From Saprospiraceae bacterium UBA3362 (GTDB lineage Bacteria > Bacteroidota > Bacteroidia > Chitinophagales > Saprospiraceae): DNA of 64,000 nucleotides. Position numbers and translations under genes: made by a program. The DNA lies in assembly GCA_002360455.1 (NCBI GenBank), contig DEQQ01000081.1, positions 14,925 to 78,924 on the forward strand, in the 5' to 3' direction. Below the pieces are notes generated by a model. The model did no database searches. It was not told the DNA's origin and saw only the letters and a list, made by a program, of their open reading frames with translations. Below are positions 18,573 through 26,879 of this stretch, in pieces (within the stretch, counting starts at the first letter, position 1; the number at the start of each line of letters is the position of its first letter).

Positions 18573-19562
18573 TTATTTATCTCGTTGCAATACCTGTTCT
18601 TTCAATTGAACCAAAACCTCATGGAGCGCTGTAATAGGAATCAACCGTTCTAAAATTTTATCACATTGTTTTATAGACAAAGCTATTTCCTGCTGGACTC
18701 TATCTTTCACATTCAGTTCTTCAAATAAGATTTTAGTTTGTTCCAATCGCAACTCTCCCTGTATATCCGATGAGAATAAATGATTTAACCTTGATTTTTG
18801 ATCACCGTCAGAATATTCAAGAGCAACAAAATACAATATAGTCTTTTTGGCTTGAAGAATATCTCCACCCGACTGCTTCCCTACTTTGGATTGATCTCCA
18901 TATAAATCCAAGTAGTCATCCTGAATTTGAAAAGCAATGCCAAGCTGTTCCGCAAAACCATAGATTAATTGAACCGTCTGTTCATCTTGCCGAGAGAGCA
19001 CTGCAGGAATGCTCATGGAACATGCCAACAAAACAGCCGTTTTCAATCTTATCATTTCTATATATTCTGCTTTGACTACATCGTTTCTGCGCTCGAATCT
19101 CATATCCAATGCTTGACCGATACAAATTTCTTGAGCTGTTTTAAGAAACAAATCAATTGCCGAACCATTATTGCAATTGCGCTCTGCTTTTCTAACATAC
19201 TGCACAGAATCGATCATCATAACATCTCCGGACAAAATCGCCAACTCCGTCCCAAATCTTTTGTGCACTGTATCTTTATTTCTTCTCAATTCAGCCTTAT
19301 CCATGATATCATCATGCACAAGAGTAAAATTATGAAAAAGCTCAATCGCATAGGCAGCAGGCAAAATATCGGATACGTCTCCTCCCAATGCCTGATGCAC
19401 CAAGAGCATACTCAGAGGCCTTAATTTTTTGCCCGACTGTTCCATGATATAATCCACGGGCTCATAGAGCAATTTTGATCGCTCAATACCGGATTGTTCT
19501 GCGGAATAATCAGAAAATAAATTGACCAGCTCTTCAAATGATCTTAACTTTGCTGCCGCCAT
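18573..19562 (-). CDS. Polyprenyl diphosphate synthase (trans, IspA/GGPPS-like)
   Basis: 329 residues. The two aspartate-rich Mg2+ motifs of trans-prenyltransferases are present: first LVHDDIMD with RR downstream, second QIQDDYLD. It condenses isopentenyl diphosphate onto an allylic primer, giving C15-C40 chains. Chain length cannot be fixed from these motifs alone, so I leave the symbol empty. The residue before the first DDxxD region (FHNFTLVHDD) fits medium or long products such as the quinone side chain. Its ATG lies only 10 bases from that of the divergent amidohydrolase. Confidence 0.88.
   Translation of the reverse strand: MAAAKLRSFEELVNLFSDYSAEQSGIERSKLLYEPVDYIMEQSGKKLRPLSMLLVHQALGGDVSDILPAAYAIELFHNFTLVHDDIMDKAELRRNKDTVHKRFGTELAILSGDVMMIDSVQYVRKAERNCNNGSAIDLFLKTAQEICIGQALDMRFERRNDVVKAEYIEMIRLKTAVLLACSMSIPAVLSRQDEQTVQLIYGFAEQLGIAFQIQDDYLDLYGDQSKVGKQSGGDILQAKKTILYFVALEYSDGDQKSRLNHLFSSDIQGELRLEQTKILFEELNVKDRVQQEIALSIKQCDKILERLIPITALHEVLVQLKEQVLQRDK
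19522..19552 (+). promoter_or_regulatory. Promoter for the amidohydrolase, inside the polyprenyl synthase gene
   Basis: TTG (19522-19524), a 20-base spacer and TAACTTTG (19545-19552) form a complete Bacteroidota promoter. It sits within the first ~15 codons of the opposite-strand polyprenyl synthase gene and points at the amidohydrolase ATG 21 bases further on. Confidence 0.55.
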
Positions 19563-19572
19563 ATCTTATCTA

Positions 19573-21258
19573 ATGCAAGATTCAAAATTCAAACTACTTG
19601 TTGTCATCATATTTGCATTTCTTTCGAGCTGCAAGATAAAGGAAAATGCAGATTTGATCCTGATCAATGGAACAATCTATACTGCAGATTCAAAAAACTC
19701 TGTTGTGCAAGCCATCGCTGTAAAAGAAGGCAAAATTGTTGCTGCGGGATCGAATATTAATATCCAAGGATTGGCCGGAGATCAAACCCAAATCATAGAC
19801 CTTGCCGGAGACTTTTTAATGCCCGGATTGATAGATGCTCATGCTCATTTCACTTCCCTTGGAAAATCATTAATCAATATCAATCTTTTGGACAGTAAAA
19901 ACTGGGAAGAAATAGTCTCCTTGGTAGAACAAAAAGCAAAAGAAACTCCAAAAGCCGAATGGATAGAAGGTCGAGGTTGGCATCAAGACAAATGGAACTC
20001 CAACACCGATCTCAGATTTGATGGATATCCATACCATGATTTGCTTTCGGCGGTATCCCCGGATCACCCTGTGGTACTGACTCATGCAAGCGGCCACGCC
20101 TTAATTGCCAATTCCAAAGCAATGGAAATGGCAAATATCAGCGCAGAAACAGCTTCACCAAGCGGCGGAAGAATTGTCAAAGATGCCAATAACAGATTGA
20201 CGGGAGTGTTCGAAGAAAATGCAATGGATCTGATCACAAACGCACTCAATTCCAAAACATTGAGCAAAGAAAAATCTTTACAAAGAACAAAAAATTATGC
20301 GCTTAAGGCTCAACAAGAAGCCCTCCAATATGGCATTACATGCCTGCAAGATGCAGGAGCCGATTTTCAACTATTGGAAGAACTACACCAATTAATTTTG
20401 GACAGTTCTATTAAGATAAGGATAGAAGCTATGCTTTTTGATAATAATGACCGACTGCTCAAAGAAATCAATCGCCTTCCATTTCCCACTCAAAAGCCTG
20501 ATTTCTTTAATGCCAGACAGGTCAAATTGTATTTGGACGGCGCCTTAGGCTCTTATGGAGCCTGGTTGTTGCAAGCCTATTCTGATAATCCAAAAATGCT
20601 GGGTCAAAATACACTTCCCTTAACCACACTTGATTCTGTAATTAAAGCTTGCAAAGCAAAACAATTGCAGCTCTGTGTCCATGCTATCGGCGACAGAGGG
20701 AATCGAGAAGTGTTGGACTATATCGAAAAAAATCAAGTTCCGCCGCAACTGCGATGGAGAATAGAACATGCACAGCATATTGACAGTATGGACATCCCAA
20801 GATTTGCCAAGCTCGGAGTAATTGCCTCTGTTCAAACCCTTCATTGCACCAGCGATGCGCCTTTCGTAATCAAAAGACTTGGCCGCTCGAGAGGAGCAAA
20901 AACCTCTTACAGATGGAGAGACCTTCTCAATGCAGATGCTAAAATAGCCAACGGAACAGATGCCCCGGTAGAAAAAATTAACCCTTTTGAAAATTTATAC
21001 GCAGCTGTAACAAGGAAAAGATTGGATAACGGACTTGAATTTTTTCCGGAGCAAAAAATGACAAGGATCGAAGCTCTGCGCGCATACACCATTTGGAATG
21101 CTTATGCGATGAATAGAGAAAAAGATTTGGGCAGTTTAGAATTTAACAAATGGGCAGATTTTATCATTTTAGATCATAATTTACTCAGTTGTGAAGACTC
21201 AGAAATTCCCAAAACCAAAGTTAAAGCCTGTTTTATTGCAGGTAAAAAAATGAACTAA
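19573..21258 (+). CDS. Amidohydrolase lipoprotein, YtcJ-like
   Basis: 561 residues from ATG 19573. A lipoprotein signal ends in FLSSC, so the enzyme is probably tethered on the periplasmic side. The amidohydrolase fold is indicated by LMPGLIDAHAHFTSLG (HxH metal ligands), EHAQHIDSMD, NGTDAPVE (catalytic Asp region) and the C-terminal ADFIILDHN. The YtcJ group is common in Bacteroidota and its substrates are mostly unknown. A further upstream in-frame start would place extra residues antisense to the polyprenyl synthase and before the signal peptide, so I rejected it. Confidence 0.85.
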   Translation: MQDSKFKLLVVIIFAFLSSCKIKENADLILINGTIYTADSKNSVVQAIAVKEGKIVAAGSNINIQGLAGDQTQIIDLAGDFLMPGLIDAHAHFTSLGKSLININLLDSKNWEEIVSLVEQKAKETPKAEWIEGRGWHQDKWNSNTDLRFDGYPYHDLLSAVSPDHPVVLTHASGHALIANSKAMEMANISAETASPSGGRIVKDANNRLTGVFEENAMDLITNALNSKTLSKEKSLQRTKNYALKAQQEALQYGITCLQDAGADFQLLEELHQLILDSSIKIRIEAMLFDNNDRLLKEINRLPFPTQKPDFFNARQVKLYLDGALGSYGAWLLQAYSDNPKMLGQNTLPLTTLDSVIKACKAKQLQLCVHAIGDRGNREVLDYIEKNQVPPQLRWRIEHAQHIDSMDIPRFAKLGVIASVQTLHCTSDAPFVIKRLGRSRGAKTSYRWRDLLNADAKIANGTDAPVEKINPFENLYAAVTRKRLDNGLEFFPEQKMTRIEALRAYTIWNAYAMNREKDLGSLEFNKWADFIILDHNLLSCEDSEIPKTKVKACFIAGKKMN

Positions 21259-21674
21259 AATGAGCTAAAATCCATTGTTGTAAATCAATTATGAATAGAA
21301 AAATATAAAAAAAATAGATCGTTGAGTTAGTTAATTCACCCATACAAATACTTTGCTCAGCATTTCAAAACGGATCGTAAGAAAACTGATTATTGAAGAC
21401 CCATTTTATCCAATGAAGCAAGCATTGCTTTCAAAATAAATACCCATCTACAGGCTCAATTTTAGCCGGCAAGAAATCAGTTTCTCCTGCCATTTCTTTC
21501 AAATCTCTTTCTATGGTATTGCCGTTTTCGAAATCATTAAAATATAGGTCATTAAAAATTTCATGTTCATATCCGTTTTCACATAAGCCTCTTCGCCACA
21601 GTACCCAACCCTTCATTTTAGCCTGTTTTATAGGCTATTAGTCTATATTTTAGCCAATAACAGCGATTTTACTT
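21259..21674. other. Gap between amidohydrolase and lepB
   Basis: This AT-rich stretch holds one possible small minus-strand ORF (listed separately). It also has a short hairpin, AGCCT-gttttat-AGGCT, near 21621-21637. I see no RNA gene or convincing terminator. Confidence 0.4.
21431..21616 (-). CDS. Possible small protein (61 aa), unknown
   Basis: A 61-codon frame with an ATG start in an otherwise empty gap. The predicted peptide is acidic with a Trp-rich N terminus (GWVLWRRGLCENG) and resembles no family I know. No promoter box or ribosome-binding site supports it. It could equally be a gene remnant or chance. Confidence 0.25.
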   Translation of the reverse strand: MKGWVLWRRGLCENGYEHEIFNDLYFNDFENGNTIERDLKEMAGETDFLPAKIEPVDGYLF

Positions 21675-21682
21675 TATCTTTG
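21675..21682 (+). promoter_or_regulatory. -7 promoter box before lepB
   Basis: TATCTTTG matches TAnnTTTG exactly, 24 bases before the proposed TTG start of lepB. It supports that start over any upstream one. No TTG is seen at -33. Confidence 0.45.
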
Positions 21683-21706
21683 AGGCCAATATAAAAAGCT
21701 TAAGAA

Positions 21707-23269
21707 TTGATAGTTTTAATTTTCCTCCTCGTAACCTATGTTCTTACCTGTTTAACCCTCTCTTGGGTTTTTCCCAAAGCTGGCGTCTCAGGTTCAAAAG
21801 CCTGGATTCCCGGGGTAAACTTTGTTGAATGGTGCAAGCTCATAGGTCGCAAGCCCGGTCATGCCCTTTGGCTGCTTTTCCCGATCGTCAATATTTTTAT
21901 TTGGACAGGAATGTGTATAGATCTTGTCAGATCATTCGGAAAAATGGACTTTTGGCACTCCGCTTTGGCCGTTATTTTTCCTCCTGCCATTTTGGGAATC
22001 ATTGGACGTGAACAAGACTGCAAATACGTAGAGCCTGCCTACAGCAATGAACAGAACTATATCAATTCACTGCACGAAGCTCAAAAAAAGAAAGACTGGA
22101 GCAAAGCAGAACGCCTAAGGAGCAATAATCCCTATGCCAAATCCATGGCTAGAGAATGGGTAGAATCTATAGTTTTTGCTGTTTTTGCAGCTGCATTCAT
22201 AAGAATGTTCCTCATCGAAGCTTTTGTTATCCCCACTTCCTCTATGGAAGGCTCACTCAAAGTAGGAGACTTTCTCTTTGTGTCCAAAGCTCACTATGGC
22301 ATAAGAACTCCCATGACTATAGCAATGTTCCCTTTATTGCACAATACGGTTCCGGGACTTGGTTGCGAATCCTATTTAGACAAACCCTCACTTCCGTATT
22401 TTAGATTGCCTGCGATAAGCTCACTCAAAAGGAATGACCCTTTTGTTTTCAACTGGCCTGCCGGAGACTCCGTTTACCTAAGCCCCACTCGATCTTGGTC
22501 CGCTCAACAGGTGGCCAAACAACCGGAGGCTAAAGCCGATGTAAAAAACAGCACTCTCCGAGTCCGTCCTATGGACAAAAAAGATCATTACATCAAGAGA
22601 TGTGTCGCTATGCCGGACGATAGCATTCAAATCATCAACAATCAACTTTATATCAACGGACAGCCTGCAAAGAATCCAAAACACATGCAGTATATTTATT
22701 TTGTTTCATCGCCTACAGCATTACCTCTTAAAAAACTGGATCAATGGGGCGTAAGCCTTAGAGAATCTCAGCCTTCCAGAGGAATATTTGCATTGGATGA
22801 AGAACAGGTTCAAAAAATCAAAAACCTTGATCCAAACATTCAAATGCAGGTCTATATGCCGGATGATATGAGCAACACTTTCCCAATGGATACGGTACAT
22901 TATAAATGGACTTTTGCCAATTTTGGTCCTCTGTGGATTCCAAAAAAAGGGGCAACCGTAAATTTAACTGCACAAAATATCGCCCTCTACACCAGAATCA
23001 TTGGAACTTATGAAGGCAATAAACTCGAAATGAAATCCGATCAAATTTTCATTAACGACCAAGTCGCAACAAGCTATACTTTTAAGCAAGATTATTATTG
23101 GGCAATGGGCGACAACCGACATAACTCCGAGGATTCTCGCTCGTGGGGATTTGTCCCTGCAGACCACATCGTCGGAAAACCGCTGTTCATTTGGTTTAGC
23201 TTGAAAAATGCCAAACTCAAAGATGGAATCAATTGGAATCGCATCTTCAGATCCGCCAATCAAGATTAA
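21707..23269 (+). CDS. lepB: Signal peptidase I with N-terminal membrane domain
   Basis: 520 residues. The first ~110 form an extra membrane domain (two or three helices, WIPGVNFVEWCKLIGR) of the DUF5684 kind found in Bacteroidota. A further anchor (about 148-170) leads into the peptidase. The catalytic serine is S179 (IPTSSMEGSL) and the general base is K297 (YIKRCVAMP). The C-terminal box GDNRHNSEDSRSWG is intact. The 118 residues between Ser and Lys exceed the ~55 of E. coli LepB, so an insertion is present. The start appears to be TTG at 21707, since the first helix begins at residue 2. Confidence 0.9.
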   Translation: MIVLIFLLVTYVLTCLTLSWVFPKAGVSGSKAWIPGVNFVEWCKLIGRKPGHALWLLFPIVNIFIWTGMCIDLVRSFGKMDFWHSALAVIFPPAILGIIGREQDCKYVEPAYSNEQNYINSLHEAQKKKDWSKAERLRSNNPYAKSMAREWVESIVFAVFAAAFIRMFLIEAFVIPTSSMEGSLKVGDFLFVSKAHYGIRTPMTIAMFPLLHNTVPGLGCESYLDKPSLPYFRLPAISSLKRNDPFVFNWPAGDSVYLSPTRSWSAQQVAKQPEAKADVKNSTLRVRPMDKKDHYIKRCVAMPDDSIQIINNQLYINGQPAKNPKHMQYIYFVSSPTALPLKKLDQWGVSLRESQPSRGIFALDEEQVQKIKNLDPNIQMQVYMPDDMSNTFPMDTVHYKWTFANFGPLWIPKKGATVNLTAQNIALYTRIIGTYEGNKLEMKSDQIFINDQVATSYTFKQDYYWAMGDNRHNSEDSRSWGFVPADHIVGKPLFIWFSLKNAKLKDGINWNRIFRSANQD

Positions 23270-23300
23270 TCTCATTTTGAATTGTAAAAAAGTATACCAT

Positions 23301-23417
23301 TTGGGCGTGACCACTCATTGCATGAGCGGTCAGTGTCTTACGGGGTTCGCTGAACGCTCCGTGCAGAACGGTGTTACCGATTCTGCACCAAGCCCTACAG
23401 CCACTTCACGCAGCATA
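23301..23417 (+). repeat. GC-rich hairpin-chain intergenic repeat, family A copy 2
   Basis: The copy starts TTGGGCGTGACC and ends TTCACGCAGCATA, giving inverted ends GCGTG (23305-23309) and CACGC (23407-23411). Internal hairpins include ACCACTCA/TGAGCGGT (one mismatch), GTTC-gct-GAAC, and a large one pairing TGCAGAA with TTCTGCA around GGT-gtt-ACC. The left end matches copy 4 at 58271; the right-end GCAGCATA matches copies 1 and 3. It runs into the start region of the next gene. Confidence 0.7.
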
Positions 23418-24314
23418 AAACCAACTTTATTATTCGCAAAAAAAATTTGCTGCTTGTTTTTTACCTGTTGGATTGTCACTCCATTATGTGCTCAACTTCC
23501 GGTAACACAACTCTATTCGCTGCATTACAAAGAGAACCAAGACAAACAATACAGTTATTCTGATCTCAACTATTTAAGCTCTTTTAATTCCAAAGGGTAC
23601 AATAACCAACCCTATATTATTAAAGAAAACCAATTCTTCGCGACGATTTATGTAGAAGAATCAAAACAGACCGATATTTTTTTATTTGATTTAGACCTCA
23701 AGGAATATCGCAACCTTACCCGTTCTCAAGACAGTGAATATTCTCCTCGCTTGCATCCAACACTTTCTGAGTCATTTACTACTGTAAAAGTTCCGACCTC
23801 CGACAGCAATTCCCAATGGCTTACTCTTCAAAATCTGAATTCAGGATTAACCCAAAAAGTACTGTTAGACGAACAAGGCAAAATCGGCTATTACAGATGG
23901 ATCAAAGACAAAACATGGGTGTGCTTTTTGGTCGACGAACATCATAAAATGGCTGTATGTACAGAAGGCAGTCTTAGCAAATTGATTTTTGCGGAGGATG
24001 TGGGCCGCAGCTTTGAAGTATTTAATGAAGAAATTTACTTTGTACATAAAACCAAAGATGCAAACCTGCTAAAAAAATACAATATCCGATCCTCCAAATC
24101 CGAAATCCTTGCCTTAATGCCAACAGGCTCTGAGGACTTCTGCATCAAACCCAATGGTGACCTTATTTGCAGTCATCAAAATCGTTTTCTTAGATTAAAT
24201 GAAGCCAAAGAATGGACAGAATTTTTAAACCTGCCCAAAGAGTGGTTTCATAATATACAGCGATTCTCCATCAGTGATGGACAAATCGTTTTTGTAGAAT
24301 TGCAAAATCCATAA
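23322..24314 (+). CDS. Secreted protein of unknown function, possible beta-propeller
   Basis: The mature protein begins after a clear signal peptide (KKICCLFFTCWIV...PLCAQ, cleavage near 23500). It then has repeated short beta motifs (IFLFDLDLKEYRNLTRSQDSE) that recall TolB/WD40-like propellers. I do not recognise the family. The start codon is uncertain. The only in-frame ATG before the signal peptide is 23322, inside the hairpin repeat, which would add ~30 odd residues; no ATG lies directly before the signal peptide. The repeat may have replaced the original start. Without a T9SS domain it is probably periplasmic. Confidence 0.6.
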   Translation: MSGQCLTGFAERSVQNGVTDSAPSPTATSRSIKPTLLFAKKICCLFFTCWIVTPLCAQLPVTQLYSLHYKENQDKQYSYSDLNYLSSFNSKGYNNQPYIIKENQFFATIYVEESKQTDIFLFDLDLKEYRNLTRSQDSEYSPRLHPTLSESFTTVKVPTSDSNSQWLTLQNLNSGLTQKVLLDEQGKIGYYRWIKDKTWVCFLVDEHHKMAVCTEGSLSKLIFAEDVGRSFEVFNEEIYFVHKTKDANLLKKYNIRSSKSEILALMPTGSEDFCIKPNGDLICSHQNRFLRLNEAKEWTEFLNLPKEWFHNIQRFSISDGQIVFVELQNP

Positions 24315-24332
24315 AATAATATAATTTTTACT

Positions 24333-24340
24333 ACCTTTGA
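24333..24340 (+). promoter_or_regulatory. -7 promoter box before the subtilase gene
   Basis: TACCTTTG, exact match to TAnnTTTG, 42 bases before the subtilase ATG and just after the previous stop codon. No -33 TTG at normal spacing. Confidence 0.45.
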
Positions 24341-24382
24341 ACGTTAGCTTTTGAACCCCGCCCCTGACCTAAAAGTAAAACA

Positions 24383-25975
24383 ATGAAAAGACAATTTCAA
24401 ATGCCTATCCGAGCATTTTTGGTATGTATTATTGCATTCCATTTTGGTTTGGCGCAAACTATTCCCCATGAATATATAGTGAATCCCAAATCAAAAATAA
24501 ACAAGCTCAAGCTATATAAGGAATTTGAACTTGCAGGTGAAATCAATGAAATTGATCAACAACTATGTCTTCTCCGATTTCGATCCGATTTCAGTCCGGA
24601 TCAAGAAGTGAAATTCTTGCAATCCCTTACCGAAATTCAATCTTTCAGACCAAATCGAAGTTTAACCAACAGAACTTGCAGAAGTAATGATCCTGACCTG
24701 ATAAAGCAATGGCATATTGCCAAACAACAGTTTGATGAATTATGGTGTTACAGCACTAGTGGCTTGAGTCCAAATAAAGACAGCATAGTAGTTGGTGTAT
24801 TAGATGATGGATTTGCTTACGATCAAGCTGATTTATTGGCCAATATTTTTAGAAATTATAATGAAGTTCCGGACAATAATTTAGACGACGACAGCAACGG
24901 ATATATCGATGACCATTTTGGATACAATGCTCGAATTGGAAAAACAGACAATCATTTTTCTGAACGGCATGGAACGGCAGTATCTTCGATGATAGCTGCT
25001 GTCGGCAACAATGGTGTTCAAATTTCAGGAGTTAGTCCCGGAATAAAATTATTGCTTTGCTCTGCCACCAATGAATTTGCCATGATAGATTGCTACAATT
25101 ACTTTTATGCAATGCGATCATCTTACAATCTGTCCAATGGCAAAAAAGGAGCCTTTGTAGTAGCCTGTAATACCTCTGCCGGTTTTGATGACGCTTTTCC
25201 TCAAGATTTTCCAAAAATTTGCGATGCTTACAATAAATGCGGTTCTGTTGGAATACTAAATTCAGCAGCTGTGCGAAATGATGGAGTCGATATAGAAAAA
25301 GACGGAGACATACCGGGACTCTGTCCAAGCAATTACCTCATAACAGTTACCAATACAGATATCAACGACCGCAAAGTGGAGAGAGCTGCATTCAATAAAA
25401 CACATGTAGACATAGGTGCCGGAGGAGAAGATGTTTATCTTTTGGATAATCTAAAAAAGGTTTCTGTAGAAGGAGGCACTTCATTTTCTGCACCCCAGGC
25501 AGCAGCTTTGGCAGCCTCACTCTATCAATTTTGTCCTAAACTGTCTGAACTTGCCAAATCCAAACCGGATTCTGCGGCTTTACTGGTTAAGTCCTTTATT
25601 CTGGAATGCGGCGATCCAAATTCAAGTTTGAATCTCATTACAAGAACCGGAAAGAGATTAAACGCTCTCAAAGCCTATAATTGCCTTCAAGTTTGGTGTG
25701 GCGGACTTGTAGAAAACTCAACGCTGAGGATTCAACCAAGCATACTCAGCGAGGAAGAGGAAGTCGAAATTTACTACCAAGCCAACTCATATGGTGAAAA
25801 AACAATAAGCGTATTTGACGCCTCAGGTCGTTTGATTTACAATAAAAAAATCGACTTCCAAGAAAGCAACCCGAAATTGGACAAACTATATACAAAACAT
25901 TGGCCATCAGGTGTTTATTATTTAACTTTGAGATCGAACAAAGAGCGTCTCAGCACAAGTTTCGTAAAAATTTAA
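24383..25975 (+). CDS. Secreted S8 subtilisin-like serine protease with T9SS sorting domain
   Basis: 530 residues. A signal peptide (about 1-24) is followed by an inhibitor-like prodomain and an S8 catalytic domain. The triad is visible as D141 (GVLDDGFAY), H196 (ERHGTAVSS) and S367 (GGTSFSAPQAAA). The last ~75 residues are a T9SS type A sorting domain (SVFDASGRLIYNKKI; WPSGVYYLTL). The enzyme is thus inferred to be secreted or surface-attached and to digest extracellular protein. All catalytic residues are intact. Confidence 0.92.
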   Translation: MKRQFQMPIRAFLVCIIAFHFGLAQTIPHEYIVNPKSKINKLKLYKEFELAGEINEIDQQLCLLRFRSDFSPDQEVKFLQSLTEIQSFRPNRSLTNRTCRSNDPDLIKQWHIAKQQFDELWCYSTSGLSPNKDSIVVGVLDDGFAYDQADLLANIFRNYNEVPDNNLDDDSNGYIDDHFGYNARIGKTDNHFSERHGTAVSSMIAAVGNNGVQISGVSPGIKLLLCSATNEFAMIDCYNYFYAMRSSYNLSNGKKGAFVVACNTSAGFDDAFPQDFPKICDAYNKCGSVGILNSAAVRNDGVDIEKDGDIPGLCPSNYLITVTNTDINDRKVERAAFNKTHVDIGAGGEDVYLLDNLKKVSVEGGTSFSAPQAAALAASLYQFCPKLSELAKSKPDSAALLVKSFILECGDPNSSLNLITRTGKRLNALKAYNCLQVWCGGLVENSTLRIQPSILSEEEEVEIYYQANSYGEKTISVFDASGRLIYNKKIDFQESNPKLDKLYTKHWPSGVYYLTLRSNKERLSTSFVKI

Positions 25976-26006
25976 ACAAATCAGTATTTTATATAAAAAA
26001 TAAGCG

Positions 26007-26014
26007 TACCTTTG
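26007..26014 (+). promoter_or_regulatory. -7 promoter box of the tRNA-Arg/ribosomal protein operon
   Basis: TACCTTTG (exact TAnnTTTG) 24 bases before the tRNA 5' end; transcription would begin at about 26019. It probably drives tRNA-Arg, rpmB, rpmG and the DUF4295-like gene. Confidence 0.5.
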
Positions 26015-26038
26015 CGCACTGATTTCAAAACCACTTGA

Positions 26039-26112
26039 GGCTCCGTAGCTCAACTGAATAGAGCACCTGACTACGGATCAGGAGGTTTCAGGTTTGAATC
26101 CTGACGGAGTCA
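26039..26112 (+). tRNA. tRNA-Arg (anticodon ACG)
   Basis: A 74-base cloverleaf: acceptor GGCTCCG/CGGAGTC (one G-U pair), D stem GCTC/GAGC, anticodon stem CCTGA/TCAGG with loop CTACGGA (anticodon ACG), and T stem TCAGG/CCTGA with loop TTTGAAT. The discriminator is A and CCA is not encoded. It lies 29 bases before rpmB, in the same orientation. Confidence 0.96.
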
Positions 26113-26141
26113 CTATTTAATATAAGGAAAAAAGAAGCGTT

Positions 26142-26366
26142 ATGTCTAAAGTTTGCGATCTTACAGGAACACGTCCAATGTATGGAAACAATGTCTCTCA
26201 CTCCAATAGAAAGACAAGAAGAAGATTTAATCCAAATCTTCAGAAGAAAATGTTTTTTATACCTGAAACCGGCGAATGGGTTGAGCTAAAAGTTACCGCC
26301 AAAGCGCTAAGAACTATTGACAAATTAGGACTCAATGCGTTTCTAAAAAAACTAAACAGCAAGTAA
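26142..26366 (+). CDS. rpmB: 50S ribosomal protein L28
   Basis: 74 residues. The start MSKVCDLTGTRPMYGNNVSH and the basic KTRRRFNPNL match L28 of the large ribosomal subunit. The usual rpmB-rpmG order follows, with 23 bases to rpmG, and the upstream tRNA-Arg is probably in the same transcript. Confidence 0.97.
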   Translation: MSKVCDLTGTRPMYGNNVSHSNRKTRRRFNPNLQKKMFFIPETGEWVELKVTAKALRTIDKLGLNAFLKKLNSK

Positions 26367-26389
26367 TTCAGATTTAATATACTCTAACA

Positions 26390-26578
26390 ATGGCAAAGAA
26401 ATCCAAAGGCAATCGTCTCCAAATCATTCTTGAATGTACCGAACACAAGGCTTCCGGAATGCCCGGAATGTCAAGATATGTGACAGAGAAAAACAGAAAA
26501 AATACTCCGGACAGAATTGAATTAAAAAAATACAATCCTGTTCTTAAAAAATATACCGTTCACAAAGAAATTAAATAA
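26390..26578 (+). CDS. rpmG: 50S ribosomal protein L33
   Basis: 62 residues. RLQIILECTEH, RYVTEKNRKNTPDR and ELKKYNP are the L33 signatures. The N-terminal CxxC zinc pair is reduced to one Cys, so this is a zinc-independent (C-) type. It is separated from the next small gene by 2 bases. Confidence 0.97.
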   Translation: MAKKSKGNRLQIILECTEHKASGMPGMSRYVTEKNRKNTPDRIELKKYNPVLKKYTVHKEIK

Positions 26579-26580
26579 CC

Positions 26581-26757
26581 ATGGCAAAAGTATCCAAAAA
26601 CGCGAAAGTTGCTCAGCGTGCTGCTAATGCAGGTTCTGGTAGGGATTTTGTTAAAGTAATCAAATCCATTAAGGATCCTGTTACCGGAAAATACACATAC
26701 AAAGAGCAGATCGTTCATAAAGATAAAGTGAAAGAGTTTTTTGAACAATCCAAGTAG
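26581..26757 (+). CDS. DUF4295-like small Bacteroidota protein
   Basis: 58 residues, beginning ATG 2 bases after the rpmG stop. The peptide starts MAKVSKNAKVAQRAA and contains the pattern KVIKSIKDPVTGKYTYKEQ. That agrees with DUF4295, a short basic Bacteroidota protein usually encoded between rpmG and ftsY, exactly as here. Its function is unknown; placement suggests a ribosome-linked role. Intact, ending in TAG. Confidence 0.85.
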   Translation: MAKVSKNAKVAQRAANAGSGRDFVKVIKSIKDPVTGKYTYKEQIVHKDKVKEFFEQSK

Positions 26758-26778
26758 AAATACTCTGTTCCAAATTAT

Positions 26779-26826
26779 AAAAATGAGAAGTCAAATCAAT
26801 AGGATTGGCTTCTCATTTTTGTTTTT
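26779..26826 (+). terminator. Intrinsic terminator after the rpmB-rpmG operon
   Basis: A 12-bp perfect stem, AAAAATGAGAAG (26779-26790) with CTTCTCATTTTT (26809-26820), closed by an imperfect inner stem and followed by GTTTTTAT. The A/T ends allow it to work in both directions, but no minus-strand gene lies nearby. Confidence 0.8.
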
Positions 26827-26879
26827 ATACAACATTATTGACTTAATCTATTTTTATTGACAACTCTCAATCTACATTC

